A stretch of DNA of 64,000 nucleotides from JACCXG01 sp963750935 (GCA_963750935.1 CAVVSR010000009.1:926019-990018); one strand, 5' to 3'. Counted from the stretch's first letter, positions 39,525 to 47,965 are shown. Notes: generated by a model from the letters alone, not told the origin. Program-made: numbers and translations.

Positions 39525-40349
39525 TCACGCCTCGCCGTCCCGCAGCAATGGCGCCTTGGTGTATCCCGCCGGGATCGTCGGGAACGGCTCCGCCAGCGGG
39601 GCCCCGGCGCGGCGCCTCGCGACGAGACGGACGTATCCCAGATAGCGGCCGGCATCCGCGTCGAGCGTGCTGATCTCGGTCGTGTTCTCTGGCGCCACTG
39701 CCATGAGCCACTGCCGCCACAGCTGCCAGCCGTCGGGCATCGCGCCGGCGGTCTCGATGTCCACGATGCCGGTCCGCTCCCAGTGCCGGCGCCACCACGC
39801 CGCGGTGTGAAACGTCCAGACGTCCGGCGTCCACCACTCGCGAAGGTGATCGGGCAGAGGCCCATCGATCTCCTGAACGAGCCCCGATCCGGCAATCGCC
39901 AGTTGGCCGCCGGGCTTCGTCACCCGCGCCAGCAGGCTCAGGAACAGGTCGTCGGTTGCGAAGTAGTGAAAGGAGTCGATGCACACCGCGGCATCGAAGT
40001 AGTTCTCGGGGAATGGCAACGCCCGGGCGTCCGCACGGATGGGGAAGACCCCGTCGTCCACACCCGCGTCGCGGATGCGCTGAACGTTCTCGTCCGCGCT
40101 GAAGCAGAGGTCGGCCGCCCAGACCTGAACACCGAACTCACGTCGCAGGAAGATGGACGAGGCGGCACGGCCGCACCCGAGATCGAGGACGCGCATGCCC
40201 GGGCGGAGCTCGAGCGCCCCGGCCAGCCATTCGGTCAGCCACAGGGAATTCGCCCCGCCGCTGGCGCTGGCGACGATCCACTCGGGGTGGTACTTCGCGG
40301 CCCGTGGAAAGTGGCTGGATGTCAGGTTCGAATCGGCTGTCATGTTCAT
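39525..40349 (-). CDS. Class I SAM-dependent methyltransferase
   Basis: A 274-residue cytoplasmic enzyme. ATG 40349 is in a GAGATG context; ATG 40343 is possible. Motif I VLDLGCGRAASS (SAM binding) is near residue 54, the acidic end of strand 2 in WAADL near 80, IRADARALPF near 104 and the post-I motif DAAVCIDSFHYF near 120; motif III VTKPGGQLAIAG near 143. The C-terminal extension is Trp-rich (EWWTPDVWTFHTAAWWRRHW). Substrate unknown. A fragment of its 3' end was copied to 36558-36592 with the adjacent kinase. Confidence 0.9.
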   Translation of the reverse strand: MNMTADSNLTSSHFPRAAKYHPEWIVASASGGANSLWLTEWLAGALELRPGMRVLDLGCGRAASSIFLRREFGVQVWAADLCFSADENVQRIRDAGVDDGVFPIRADARALPFPENYFDAAVCIDSFHYFATDDLFLSLLARVTKPGGQLAIAGSGLVQEIDGPLPDHLREWWTPDVWTFHTAAWWRRHWERTGIVDIETAGAMPDGWQLWRQWLMAVAPENTTEISTLDADAGRYLGYVRLVARRRAGAPLAEPFPTIPAGYTKAPLLRDGEA

Positions 40350-40406
40350 CTCGACGTCATCTCGACCGCGTCATGGCGCTCCCGGTCACCGCTGCGCCTG
40401 GCGCAC

Positions 40407-40412
40407 TATAAT
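40407..40412 (+). promoter_or_regulatory. -10 element upstream of the DUF6968/coiled-coil gene
   Basis: TATAAT on the plus strand, 66 nt before GTG 40479, in the divergent region after the methyltransferase start. Confidence 0.4.
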
Positions 40413-40478
40413 CCCGCTTCTCGACATGCGTAACCCCTTTGCAGCGCCCCGGACAATCGGCGCATCGCCGCGCGTCGT

Positions 40479-41492
40479 GTGTTTCAGATAGCAGGGCGGC
40501 GTAAGAAGGTTGTGCTCACGCTGGGTGTGCCTCAGCCAGTCCCCGGTTCGGACTGGGGATGTGCGCTGCAGATTACCGGCGTGAAGACGGATTGGAACCA
40601 CCCACGCTACGTCTTTGGAATCGATGGACTTCAAGCTTTGCACCTGGCGATGCAGGCTGCCGGCGCTTCACTCGAAACTTGCGGGGTCGAGCTGGAGTTC
40701 CTGGGTCAGTCAGAAGACTTGATGATGCCGGAATTCCTGCCCCCGCTGCCGAAGTCGCGGCGCAAACGGATTGAGGCGCTCATCGAACGGGAGCTGAAGA
40801 AATTCGTGGCCGAGGCGAAAAAGCGCCACGCCGCCAGACATCGCACGGTCTCGCAAGAAGACGTCGTAGAAACGAACAGATTGACGCCAAGCCCCGACGA
40901 CGATAGCGTCGTCGCCTGCCGTGGCGATCGGCATACGATTCGCCCTTCCCCCGATGCGCTTGAGGCGCCCCCGATTGGGGCTGCCGAAAGCAGTTGGGAG
41001 AAGGTGATGCCGAGGCAAAGCGTTGAAAACAGGCTCGAAAGGTTCGAACAGAGAGTGACGGCGATCGAAGAGCTTCCCGCTCGGATGGACCGGCTGGAGT
41101 CGCAGATTGTGCAACTTCGGGCCGAGATGCGCGATGGGTTTACTGCGATCCGGCAGGAGATTCAGACCGGCGACGAAGGAGTCCAGCGCAGCCTGCGCGA
41201 GGAGATTCGTGCCGGGAATGAAGAAACGTGTCGCAGCCTGCGCGAGGAGATCCGCGCCGGAGTTGAGGAAACACGTCGTGTCCTGCGCGAGGAGATTCGC
41301 GCCGGGGATGAAGAAACGCGTCGCGTCCTCCGCGAGGAGATGCGCACAGGGCACGTGATGATCGTCACGACGCTGACGGAGCTGGTCGAAGATTCCCGGC
41401 GTCAGACGCACGTTTTGTTCGAGGAACTAGTGTCGCGAATCGCCACCCTCCAGGGGCAGTCCGGCCGCACCCGGCCGAAGAAGAAGCGCTGA
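40479..41492 (+). CDS. Fusion of a DUF6968-like domain with a coiled-coil repeat domain
   Basis: One uninterrupted 337-residue frame. Residues 1-120 look like a small DUF6968-type domain (VVLTLGVPQPVPGSDWGCAL, YVFGIDGLQALHLAMQAAG); the family name is from memory. Residues 121-176 are translated leader sequence homologous to the non-coding leader at 33126-33259, including its hairpin (40895-40914). From Met 177 (ATG 41007, preceded by GGGAGAAGG) the protein is a paralog of the gene at 33260, with four 15-residue repeats and a basic tail (RPKKKR). Either a genuine fusion or two overlapping genes with internal initiation at 41007. No membrane signal. Function unknown. Confidence 0.72.
   Translation: MFQIAGRRKKVVLTLGVPQPVPGSDWGCALQITGVKTDWNHPRYVFGIDGLQALHLAMQAAGASLETCGVELEFLGQSEDLMMPEFLPPLPKSRRKRIEALIERELKKFVAEAKKRHAARHRTVSQEDVVETNRLTPSPDDDSVVACRGDRHTIRPSPDALEAPPIGAAESSWEKVMPRQSVENRLERFEQRVTAIEELPARMDRLESQIVQLRAEMRDGFTAIRQEIQTGDEGVQRSLREEIRAGNEETCRSLREEIRAGVEETRRVLREEIRAGDEETRRVLREEMRTGHVMIVTTLTELVEDSRRQTHVLFEELVSRIATLQGQSGRTRPKKKR
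41190..41354 (+). repeat. Four 45-bp in-frame tandem repeats (last one partial)
   Basis: Units 41190-41234, 41235-41279, 41280-41324 and a partial 41325-41354 encode 15-residue units of the type SLREEIRAGNEETCR, a pentadecad coiled-coil period. In the paralog at 33260 this unit is present once. Confidence 0.9.
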
Positions 41493-41570
41493 GCGGGAAT
41501 CATCCATCCGGCACCAAAACCGAACCTGTCGCAGCGTGGTATCTTTCGCCGGACTGACGGAGGCATCCAC

Positions 41571-41717
41571 ATGGCCGAATGGCTTGAACGCGCTATCAAC
41601 CTTTTCGTTGGGGCGTTCGTGTTGGTGCTCCTTGTCAAATACCGGGACAGGGGTATCTTGAGGCGCATCGGGGAGTCCAAGTATCGGTTCAGGAACTGGC
41701 TCACGGGCAAAGGCTAA
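41571..41717 (+). CDS. 48-residue single-span membrane protein
   Basis: A small gene with CGGAGG at 41558-41563, 7 nt before the ATG, and a clean TAA. One hydrophobic helix at residues 9-23 (INLFVGAFVLVLLVK) is followed by a strongly basic tail (YRDRGILRRIGESKYRFRNW), so the C-terminus should be cytoplasmic. No known family. It follows the coiled-coil gene by 78 bp on the same strand. Good translation signals and clean topology make it more likely real than chance. Confidence 0.6.
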   Translation: MAEWLERAINLFVGAFVLVLLVKYRDRGILRRIGESKYRFRNWLTGKG

Positions 41718-41790
41718 CGGGGCAGGTTCAGCGGCTGAACACTAGACCACTACCCTTTCAACACGTGCTTTGTACGCCGCAGCGCTCCCG

Positions 41791-42544
41791 TCACTCCCAG
41801 CGGAAGATTCGGCTCGACAGCGCGATGCAGACGACGAAGACCAGCGCCAGCATGGCGACGTCGATCGTCAGCGTCGACCAGGACATGCCCCGCCAGGCGC
41901 CCTTCATCAGCGACACCGCATAGCCGACGGGCAGCACTCGCGCAATCGCGCGCACGAGCGGCGGCAGCGAGTCGATGGGGAAGAACAGGCCCGAGAGCAC
42001 CAGCATCGGGTAGAACAGCAGCGTGCCGACGGGCTGCGCGAAGCGAGCCGTGGGCACGAGGCTCGCCACGATGAAGCCCATCGACAGGATGGCGAGCGTG
42101 CTGAAGACGACCGCCAGCGAGAAGGCGAGATACGGGACGTCGGCGCCCTCGGGAACGTAGCGCCTGCCGGCCAGCATCAACCCGCCGACGCTGACCAGCG
42201 GTGGTCAGCAGCTTCACCAGCACATGCGCCGTCAGGATGGTGTGAGGCCTGAGCGGCGTCGCGCGCAGCCGCTTGAGGATGCCGCCTTCCCGATAGATGG
42301 CGACGATCGTGATCAGCGACATCACCGCGCTCAGCGAGATCATGATCGAGGCAAAGATCGGCAGGTCGGCGCCCATGAAGCTCGGCACCCGCGGCGACGG
42401 CCGCGACCCGCCGCCGCCAATCCTGGCCAGGAAGAGGAAGATGCCAATCGGCAGGCCGAACGTTCCGATCACCCCGAGCGGCTCGCGCAGGAAGATCTTG
42501 ATCTCCAGCCAGGTGAGCTTCAGCAGTCCTCGCAGCATCGGCAT
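41791..42544 (-). pseudogene. ABC-2 type transporter permease, one frameshift
   Basis: The ATG at 42544 overlaps the TGA of the ATPase (TGATG). The first frame carries MLRGLLKLTWLEIKIFLREP and two TM segments; an extra base near 42200 shifts LVSVGGLMLAGRRYVPEG and the remaining four TM helices, including the family motif LSGLFFPIDSLPP, to the next frame ending at 41791. The length is 3 x 251 + 1. With the indel corrected this is a normal ~250-residue ABC-2 permease and the partner of the adjacent ATPase, exporting a drug, lipid or polysaccharide precursor. As read it would be truncated after about 115 residues. Confidence 0.85.
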
Positions 42545-43458
42545 CAGTCCCGGATCGAATGTCCGGTCAGCCGCAGGAAGACGTCCTCGAGCGTTGGCGT
42601 CTCGGTGCGGAAATCGGTGACGGCGATATGGTGTTCGGCGATGCAGCGGATGACGTTGGTCACGAGGTCGTCGCCACGACCGCGGACGCTCACCACATCG
42701 CCGGCGCGCGACACCGCGTCCACCTGCGGCATGGCGCGAAACCGCTCCTCCGCGACCGGATCCCCGGTGGTGACAATCGCCGATCGCTCCGGGCAGTGAC
42801 GCGCGATCAGGCCTGCAGGCGTGTCGACGTCGACGATGCGGCCGTGGTCGATGACCGCCACCCGGTCGCACAGCCGCTCGGCTTCTTCCATCAGGTGGGT
42901 GGTCAGGAACACCGTCTTGCCGCGCTCGCGCATGCCGCGCACGAGCTCCCAGATGGCGCGCCGCGCCTGCGGGTCGAGGCCGGTGGTGAGCTCGTCGAGG
43001 AAGACCAGCTCGGGATCGTGAATCAGCGCCAGGGCGATGAACAGCCGCTGCTTCTGGCCGCCCGACAGCGTCATGAACCAGGCGTCCCGCTTCTCGCGCA
43101 GGCCCAGCTGCTCGAGCAGCCTGTTGCCGTCGACCGGGTTCCTGTAGAGCGACGCCCACAGGTCCACCGCTTCCCACACCTTGATCCGCTTCTGCAGCTG
43201 CGCCTCCTGGAGCTGCACGCCGATGCGCTCCTGCAGGCGGTAGGCGTCGCGAACCGGATTCATCCCGAGCACGGCGATGGTGCCCGTGTCCGGCGACCGC
43301 AGGCCTTCGACGCACTCCATCGTCGTGGTCTTGCCGGCGCCATTCGGGCCGATCAGGCCGAAGATCTCGCCCTGCCGGACGTCGAACGACACGTCGGCCA
43401 CCGCCACGGTGCGGCCGTAGCGCTTCTGGATGCCTTCGACATGGATGACGGTGGTCAT
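42544..43458 (-). CDS. ABC-2 exporter ATP-binding protein
   Basis: A 304-residue ATPase of the DrrA/CcmA type. Walker A GPNGAGKTTT near residue 38, Q-loop VQLQEAQLQ near 83, signature LSGGQKQR near 136, Walker B LVFLDE near 155, D-loop GLDP and H-loop TTHLMEEAE. The C-terminal 80 residues are the extension typical of this subfamily. It forms a two-gene translationally coupled unit with the permease. Energises export; substrate not evident. Confidence 0.95.
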   Translation of the reverse strand: MTTVIHVEGIQKRYGRTVAVADVSFDVRQGEIFGLIGPNGAGKTTTMECVEGLRSPDTGTIAVLGMNPVRDAYRLQERIGVQLQEAQLQKRIKVWEAVDLWASLYRNPVDGNRLLEQLGLREKRDAWFMTLSGGQKQRLFIALALIHDPELVFLDELTTGLDPQARRAIWELVRGMRERGKTVFLTTHLMEEAERLCDRVAVIDHGRIVDVDTPAGLIARHCPERSAIVTTGDPVAEERFRAMPQVDAVSRAGDVVSVRGRGDDLVTNVIRCIAEHHIAVTDFRTETPTLEDVFLRLTGHSIRD

Positions 43459-43536
43459 GCGCGCGGAGCAGTCATTGTACGCAGCGTGCCGTCATTCCCC
43501 GCCGTACCAAAGGGAGTTACCATGTGCGTCGACTGA

Positions 43537-45060
43537 ATGCCCCCAAGGTTCCGCGGCATGAAACACTCGTTCGTGCGGCCCATCGCCGCCATCTCGGCGA
43601 TCGTCACACTCGCCGCGACTGGCGGCCTCTTCGCCGGTCATGACGCGGTTCGAGTCACGCAGGCGCAGCCTGAGGCGGCCGCTCCGCTCGCACTCCATCC
43701 CGACAATCCCCACTACTTTCTGTGGCAGGGGCGCCCGACCATCCTCATCACGTCCGCCGAGCACTACGGCGCCGTGATGAACCTGGACTTCGACTATCGC
43801 CGGTATCTCGACACGCTGGCCGCTGACGGCATGAACTACACGCGGATTTTCAGCGGGGCCTACGTCGAACCCCAGGGCGCCTTCAAGATTGCCCGCAACA
43901 CCCTGGCGCCGGCGGCGGGCCGGTTCATCGCGCCCTGGGCGCGCAGCACACAGCCGGGGTATGCGAACGGCGGCAACAAGTTCGACCTCACCCGCTGGGA
44001 TGAGGCCTACGTCGCAAGGCTCAAGGACTTCATCGCCTACGCGGCGAGCAGGAACGTGATCGTCGAGCTGACCTTGTTCTGTCCGATGTACGAGGACATG
44101 CAGTGGAAGCTCAGTCCGATGAATGCCGCGAACAACGTCAACGGCCTGGGAACCGTTGCCAGGACCGACGTCTATTCCCTCGATCGGCATGGCGGATTGC
44201 TCGCCGTGCACGAATCGCTGACTCGCAAGCTCGTCACCGAGCTGAATGGATTCGCGAACCTCTTCTTCGAGATTTGCAACGAGCCCTATTTCGGCGGCGT
44301 GACGCTCGCCTGGCAGCACCGCATCGCCGACGTCATCGTCGACACCGAGCGCGGCCTGCCGGCGAAGCATCTCATTGCGCAGAACATCGCCAACAAGTCC
44401 GCGAAGATCGACAATCCTCATCCCGCGGTGTCGATCTTCAACTTCCACTACGCGACGCCGCCCGACACGGTGGGGATCAACTACGGCCTCAACCGGGTGA
44501 TCGGCGACGACGAGACCGGGTTCCGCGGCGTGGCTGACGAGCCGTATCGGACCGAGGCCTGGGAGTTCATTCTCGCGGGCGGCGGCCTCTACAACAATCT
44601 CGATTACTCGTTTGTCGCAGGGGAGGAGGCGGGGACCTTTGGGTATCCCGCTTCGCAGCCAGGAGGCGGCGGCCGCGCGCTGCGGCGGCAGCTGAAGATT
44701 CTGAGCGACTTCATCAACGGGTTCGATTTCACCCGAATGGTGCCTGACACCACCGTGGTGAACACCCGGATGGTGCCTGACACCACCGTGGTGAAGGGTG
44801 CCGTTCCGCCCGGTGTCACGGCACGCGCGCTGGTCGAGCCTGGTCGCGCGATCGCCATCTACCTGCGCGGAGCTGGCGCCGATCCGATCGGTCCGGCGGT
44901 CTTGCAGGTCGATCTTGCGGACGGCGCGTGGCAGGCCGAATGGGTCGACACGAAGCTGGGAACCGTCGTTCGCCAGGCTCGGGTGGACGGCGGCGCCATC
45001 CGCACCCTGGAGGCGCCCGCCTTCACGTCGGATATCGCGCTGCGCCTGCGCCGGCAGTAG
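43537..45060 (+). CDS. Secreted GH5-like glycoside hydrolase
   Basis: A 507-residue protein with a signal peptide (PIAAISAIVTLAATGGLFAG). ATG 43558 (start MKHSF) is an alternative that shortens the tail by seven residues. The mature protein is a (beta/alpha)8 cellulase-superfamily barrel: HPDNPHYFLWQGRPTILI, NYTRIFSGAYVEPQG, and the acid/base site FFEICNEPYFGG (Glu near 250); a candidate nucleophile Glu lies in GDDETGFRG near 327. The C-terminus is beta-rich. At residues about 399-420 an 11-residue segment (TRMVPDTTVVN) is tandemly duplicated by a repeat insertion. Divergent from the ABC transporter and followed by a sulfatase, consistent with polysaccharide use. Confidence 0.85.
   Translation: MPPRFRGMKHSFVRPIAAISAIVTLAATGGLFAGHDAVRVTQAQPEAAAPLALHPDNPHYFLWQGRPTILITSAEHYGAVMNLDFDYRRYLDTLAADGMNYTRIFSGAYVEPQGAFKIARNTLAPAAGRFIAPWARSTQPGYANGGNKFDLTRWDEAYVARLKDFIAYAASRNVIVELTLFCPMYEDMQWKLSPMNAANNVNGLGTVARTDVYSLDRHGGLLAVHESLTRKLVTELNGFANLFFEICNEPYFGGVTLAWQHRIADVIVDTERGLPAKHLIAQNIANKSAKIDNPHPAVSIFNFHYATPPDTVGINYGLNRVIGDDETGFRGVADEPYRTEAWEFILAGGGLYNNLDYSFVAGEEAGTFGYPASQPGGGGRALRRQLKILSDFINGFDFTRMVPDTTVVNTRMVPDTTVVKGAVPPGVTARALVEPGRAIAIYLRGAGADPIGPAVLQVDLADGAWQAEWVDTKLGTVVRQARVDGGAIRTLEAPAFTSDIALRLRRQ
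44731..44796 (+). repeat. 33-bp tandem duplication inside the glycoside hydrolase gene
   Basis: Units 44731-44763 and 44764-44796 differ at only two positions and each contains the small palindrome GGTG-CCTGA-CACC. The insertion keeps the reading frame. Confidence 0.9.
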
Positions 45061-45146
45061 CAGGCGGCTCCCAACGCGCAAACTTCCAACGTAGCTGTTT
45101 CGCGGCCGCCCTTCGCGAGACAGGGAATTGAGATAGCATCCGCGCC

Positions 45147-46586
45147 ATGAGGCACGTCAGGTTTCGGGGCTGCCGCTCGATCGTGCTGGCATTGTCCGTC
45201 CTGGCGTGGGCGGCCAGCGCCGGCGCGCAGGAGCGGCCGAACGTCCTGCTCGTCGTGGTCGACGACCTCCGCTTCGACGACTTCGGCGCCGCCGGGCATC
45301 CTTTCTCGCGAACGCCCAACATCGATCGCCTGGCGCGCGAGGGCGCGATGTTCCGGAACGTCTTCGCGGTGACGCCGCTGTGCTCTCCGAGTCGGGCCAG
45401 TATCCTGACCGGCCTCTACACCCGGCGCCACGGAATCCTCGACAACACCGACCGCAGCCCGCGGAGCCACCAGCTCCGGACCTTCGCCCGGCAGCTGCAC
45501 GACAGCGGTTACACCACCGGCTTCATCGGGAAATGGCACATGGGGAACGACCCGACGCCGCGGCCCGGCTTCGACGTCTGGGTCGGGATGAAGGGGCAGG
45601 GCGAGGCGATCGATCCCGAGCTGTTCGAAAACGGCCGGCTCGGACGCACGACCGGTTACGTCACAGACCTCTTCACCGAGCGCGCGCTCGAATTCGTCGG
45701 CAAGCCGCGTACGAGTCCCTTCCTCCTCATGCTGTCCCACAAGGCGCTGCATCCGAACATCCTGCAGCAGGCCGACGGCACCGTCGTCGCGATCGGAGAA
45801 GGCGGCTTCATCCCTGCCGAACGGCACAAGAAGCTGTACACCGACGCGCCTCTGCCTCGCCGTGACAACTACGGCGTACCGCCGCGCGGCAAGCCGGCGC
45901 TCGAACGTCGCATCGATGGCCTGGCGCCGCTTGGCAAAGGCACCGTGACGACGGACGAGATCATCCGCGATCGGTTGCGCATGCTCGTTGCGGTCGACGA
46001 GAGTCTCGGCCGGATCATGGCCGCGCTGGACAAGCAGGGCGTCCTCGACAAGACCGTCATCGTGCTGGTCGGCGACAACGGCTACTTCTACGGCGAGCAC
46101 GGCCTCAGCGAGGAGCGGCGCCTCGCGTACGAGGAATCGATCCGCGTGCCGCTGCTGATTCGCTACCCGCCGAAGGTCGGCTCCGGGACGAAGCCGGCGG
46201 CGCAGGTCCTGACCATCGACATCGCGCCAACGATTCTCGATCTGGCGGCGGCGAAGCCCCTCACGGGCATCGACGGAAAGTCGATCGTCCCGCTCTTCTC
46301 TGCCAGGGAGACCCCCGCGGGCTGGCGGACCTCGTTCCTCATCGAGTACACGACCGACATCGTCTTTCCGCGCACGCTGAAGATGGGTTACGACGCGGTC
46401 CGGAACGAGCGTTACAAATACATCCGCTATCGTGAGCTCACCGGCATGAACGAGCTCTACGATCTTCGCAACGACCCGTTCGAGCTGACGAATCTCGTCA
46501 ACGCCCAGTCGTCGGCCGATCTGCGTCGCCGGATGGAGGCGGAGCTGGACGCGCTGCTGAAGGCTCACCCGCCGCGATCCAACTGA
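45147..46586 (+). CDS. Type I sulfatase, secreted
   Basis: A 479-residue enzyme with a signal peptide (IVLALSVLAWAASAGA). VLLVVVDDLRFDDFG provides the metal-binding Asp pair, LCSPSRASILTGLY the formylglycine motif CxPxR (Cys near residue 81), GKWHMG the Lys/His pair, and VGDNGYFYGEHGL the second metal site. This resembles choline-sulfatase/iduronate-sulfatase relatives more than the sulfatase at 19088. It lies 86 bp after the glycosidase, suggesting joint breakdown of a sulfated glycan. A TAGCAT hexamer ends 7 nt before the ATG, so the gene may be leaderless. Confidence 0.94.
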   Translation: MRHVRFRGCRSIVLALSVLAWAASAGAQERPNVLLVVVDDLRFDDFGAAGHPFSRTPNIDRLAREGAMFRNVFAVTPLCSPSRASILTGLYTRRHGILDNTDRSPRSHQLRTFARQLHDSGYTTGFIGKWHMGNDPTPRPGFDVWVGMKGQGEAIDPELFENGRLGRTTGYVTDLFTERALEFVGKPRTSPFLLMLSHKALHPNILQQADGTVVAIGEGGFIPAERHKKLYTDAPLPRRDNYGVPPRGKPALERRIDGLAPLGKGTVTTDEIIRDRLRMLVAVDESLGRIMAALDKQGVLDKTVIVLVGDNGYFYGEHGLSEERRLAYEESIRVPLLIRYPPKVGSGTKPAAQVLTIDIAPTILDLAAAKPLTGIDGKSIVPLFSARETPAGWRTSFLIEYTTDIVFPRTLKMGYDAVRNERYKYIRYRELTGMNELYDLRNDPFELTNLVNAQSSADLRRRMEAELDALLKAHPPRSN

Positions 46587-46668
46587 CGGTGGGAGGCGCG
46601 CCGCCAGCGTAAGCGGGGATCACACCGGGCGCACGATTCAAGCTCGCCAACGCCTTGCCGGTGCCCGT

Positions 46669-47152
46669 TTGGGCATAACATTGGGGTCCGGCGCGAACGA
46701 ACGTCTCTGGAGACTCGGTTGGTGCTCCACGGCTTCGTCCGATCGGCCGCGGCAAGCACGCATGACTCTGGCGGTCGGCGAGGCTCGGTCCCTACGAGAT
46801 CTTCCGGGCGGGATTCCCATTACCGTCGGACGTGAACACGTCGACGAGTCGCTGGCCGCAATCAACGAGTTCCGGGCCTCGGTCCGGCAGTCGCCGATCG
46901 ACAGAGCCCTGCTGGCGCTGGACCCCTATCGAAGCCTTGACCTGCGGCTGACCAAGAGCATCAGACTGGGCGGCGCTCACCGGCTCGAACTGCTGATCGA
47001 GGCGTTCAACGTGACGAATGCCGTCAACTTCAGGCCGCCCGTCGCGGGCGCGCAGCCGGAGGCCGGCGTCAGCATCAACACGGCGGCGTTCCTGCAGCGC
47101 ACCTCGGCGCGACGCGCGCCAGATCCAGTGGGGAGCTCGGTACCGATTCTAG
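46669..47152 (+). pseudogene. C-terminal remnant of a TonB-dependent receptor
   Basis: The frame contains the terminal barrel strands of an Oar/carboxypeptidase-regulatory-type receptor (YRSLDLRLTKSIRLGG, HRLELLIEAFNVTNAVNF). After QRTSA the frame breaks by loss of 2 bp relative to the copy at 56338-56397; in the corrected frame it ends DARQIQWGARYRF and TAG (47150-47152), the canonical beta-signal with terminal Phe. The N-terminal plug and most of the barrel are missing. The open frame continuing to 47322 after the break is not meaningful. Confidence 0.75.
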
Positions 47153-47209
47153 CGAGGCCACGTTCTGTCGCATGCAACCCATCGCGATTCGCGGAGCCGC
47201 GATCTTGGG

Positions 47210-47788
47210 CTACAGCGCGCCTGGTGTGGCGAAGAGACGCGTCAACGGAAGTTCAAGCCCAGCGAGATGCGGCGTGGTCAGCACATCACCCGCCTCGGTC
47301 GATAATTCGACCGGCCTGGTGAAGGCCGCCCCTTCACGCCGGTACACCCGCACGACGTCGAGAGCCGGATCGAGTACCCAGTATTCGGATACGCCGGATC
47401 GTTCGTAGAGCCGGCGCTTGATGGTCTCGTCACGCTTGCGTGTGCCCGGAGAGCCGATCTCCACGACGATGTCCGGCGCGCCGGTGACGTGCTGGGCTGT
47501 CACGATCTCTTTCATGCGCTCGTTCGAGACATACAGAAGGTCCGGCTCGACGACATCGAAGCGGGAAAAGACGACGTCGAACGGGGCGTAGAACACCTGA
47601 CCGATCGGGTGCTCTTCGAGCCAGGCCCGCATGAGGAAGTACAGGTTGCCCGATACCCGCTGGTGCTTCGTGTTCGGCGACGGCGTCACGTAATGCTCTC
47701 CGTCGATCAACTCATGCCGCGACCCATCGTCGGGAAACAGCAGGAAGTCGTCGTAGGTGAGCTTGATGCGGTCGGGGGCTGGCTTCAT
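47210..47788 (-). CDS. Uma2-family (DUF820) putative endonuclease
   Basis: A 192-residue protein of the PD-(D/E)xK superfamily. ATG 47788 is chosen because GGGAG stands about 7 nt upstream; the open frame extends eight codons further. Motifs: LTYDDFLLFPDDGSRHELIDG, EPDLLYV (catalytic Asp near 90), PDIVVEIGSPGTRKRD (Glu and Arg/Lys near 117-128) and KRRLYERSGVSEYWVLDP. Uma2 proteins are abundant in cyanobacteria and Acidobacteriota; their biological role is unresolved. It stands alone, convergent with the TonB-receptor remnant. Confidence 0.9.
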   Translation of the reverse strand: MKPAPDRIKLTYDDFLLFPDDGSRHELIDGEHYVTPSPNTKHQRVSGNLYFLMRAWLEEHPIGQVFYAPFDVVFSRFDVVEPDLLYVSNERMKEIVTAQHVTGAPDIVVEIGSPGTRKRDETIKRRLYERSGVSEYWVLDPALDVVRVYRREGAAFTRPVELSTEAGDVLTTPHLAGLELPLTRLFATPGAL

Positions 47789-47965
47789 GCGATCGCTCCC
47801 ATGGCCGGGCATGGCTCATTGTAGCGCCGGCATGAGCCAAGGGCGTGCCGGACTGTGGCCCCCGACAATGACTGCTTTCGCAACGATTGTTCGCGCCGCG
47901 TCGCAGATTGTGCGTGCGTCTTGATTGGCGGGCGTGGCAGAAATGCTGCGGCAGGCTCTACAGAA

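Larger units (their letters stand above)
38671..39562 (-). repeat. Copy B of a long direct repeat
   Basis: Partner of 35770-36592. The coding part aligns without gaps; the intergenic part contains about 70 extra bases here, a palindrome-rich insert at 39430-39500. Confidence 0.85.

Noticed and set aside
41750..43315. 521-codon minus-strand frame as a single gene
   Set aside because: Its first part is the ATPase gene read in another frame; only the stretch from 42544 is real (permease N-terminus).
43492..46568. Two minus-strand open frames of over 500 codons opposite the glycosidase and sulfatase
   Set aside because: The plus strand carries clear signal peptides and catalytic motifs; the minus frames have none.
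46669..47322. 217-codon frame as an intact gene
   Set aside because: Only the middle matches a TonB-receptor barrel; after a 2-bp deletion the rest is out of frame and overlaps the Uma2 gene.
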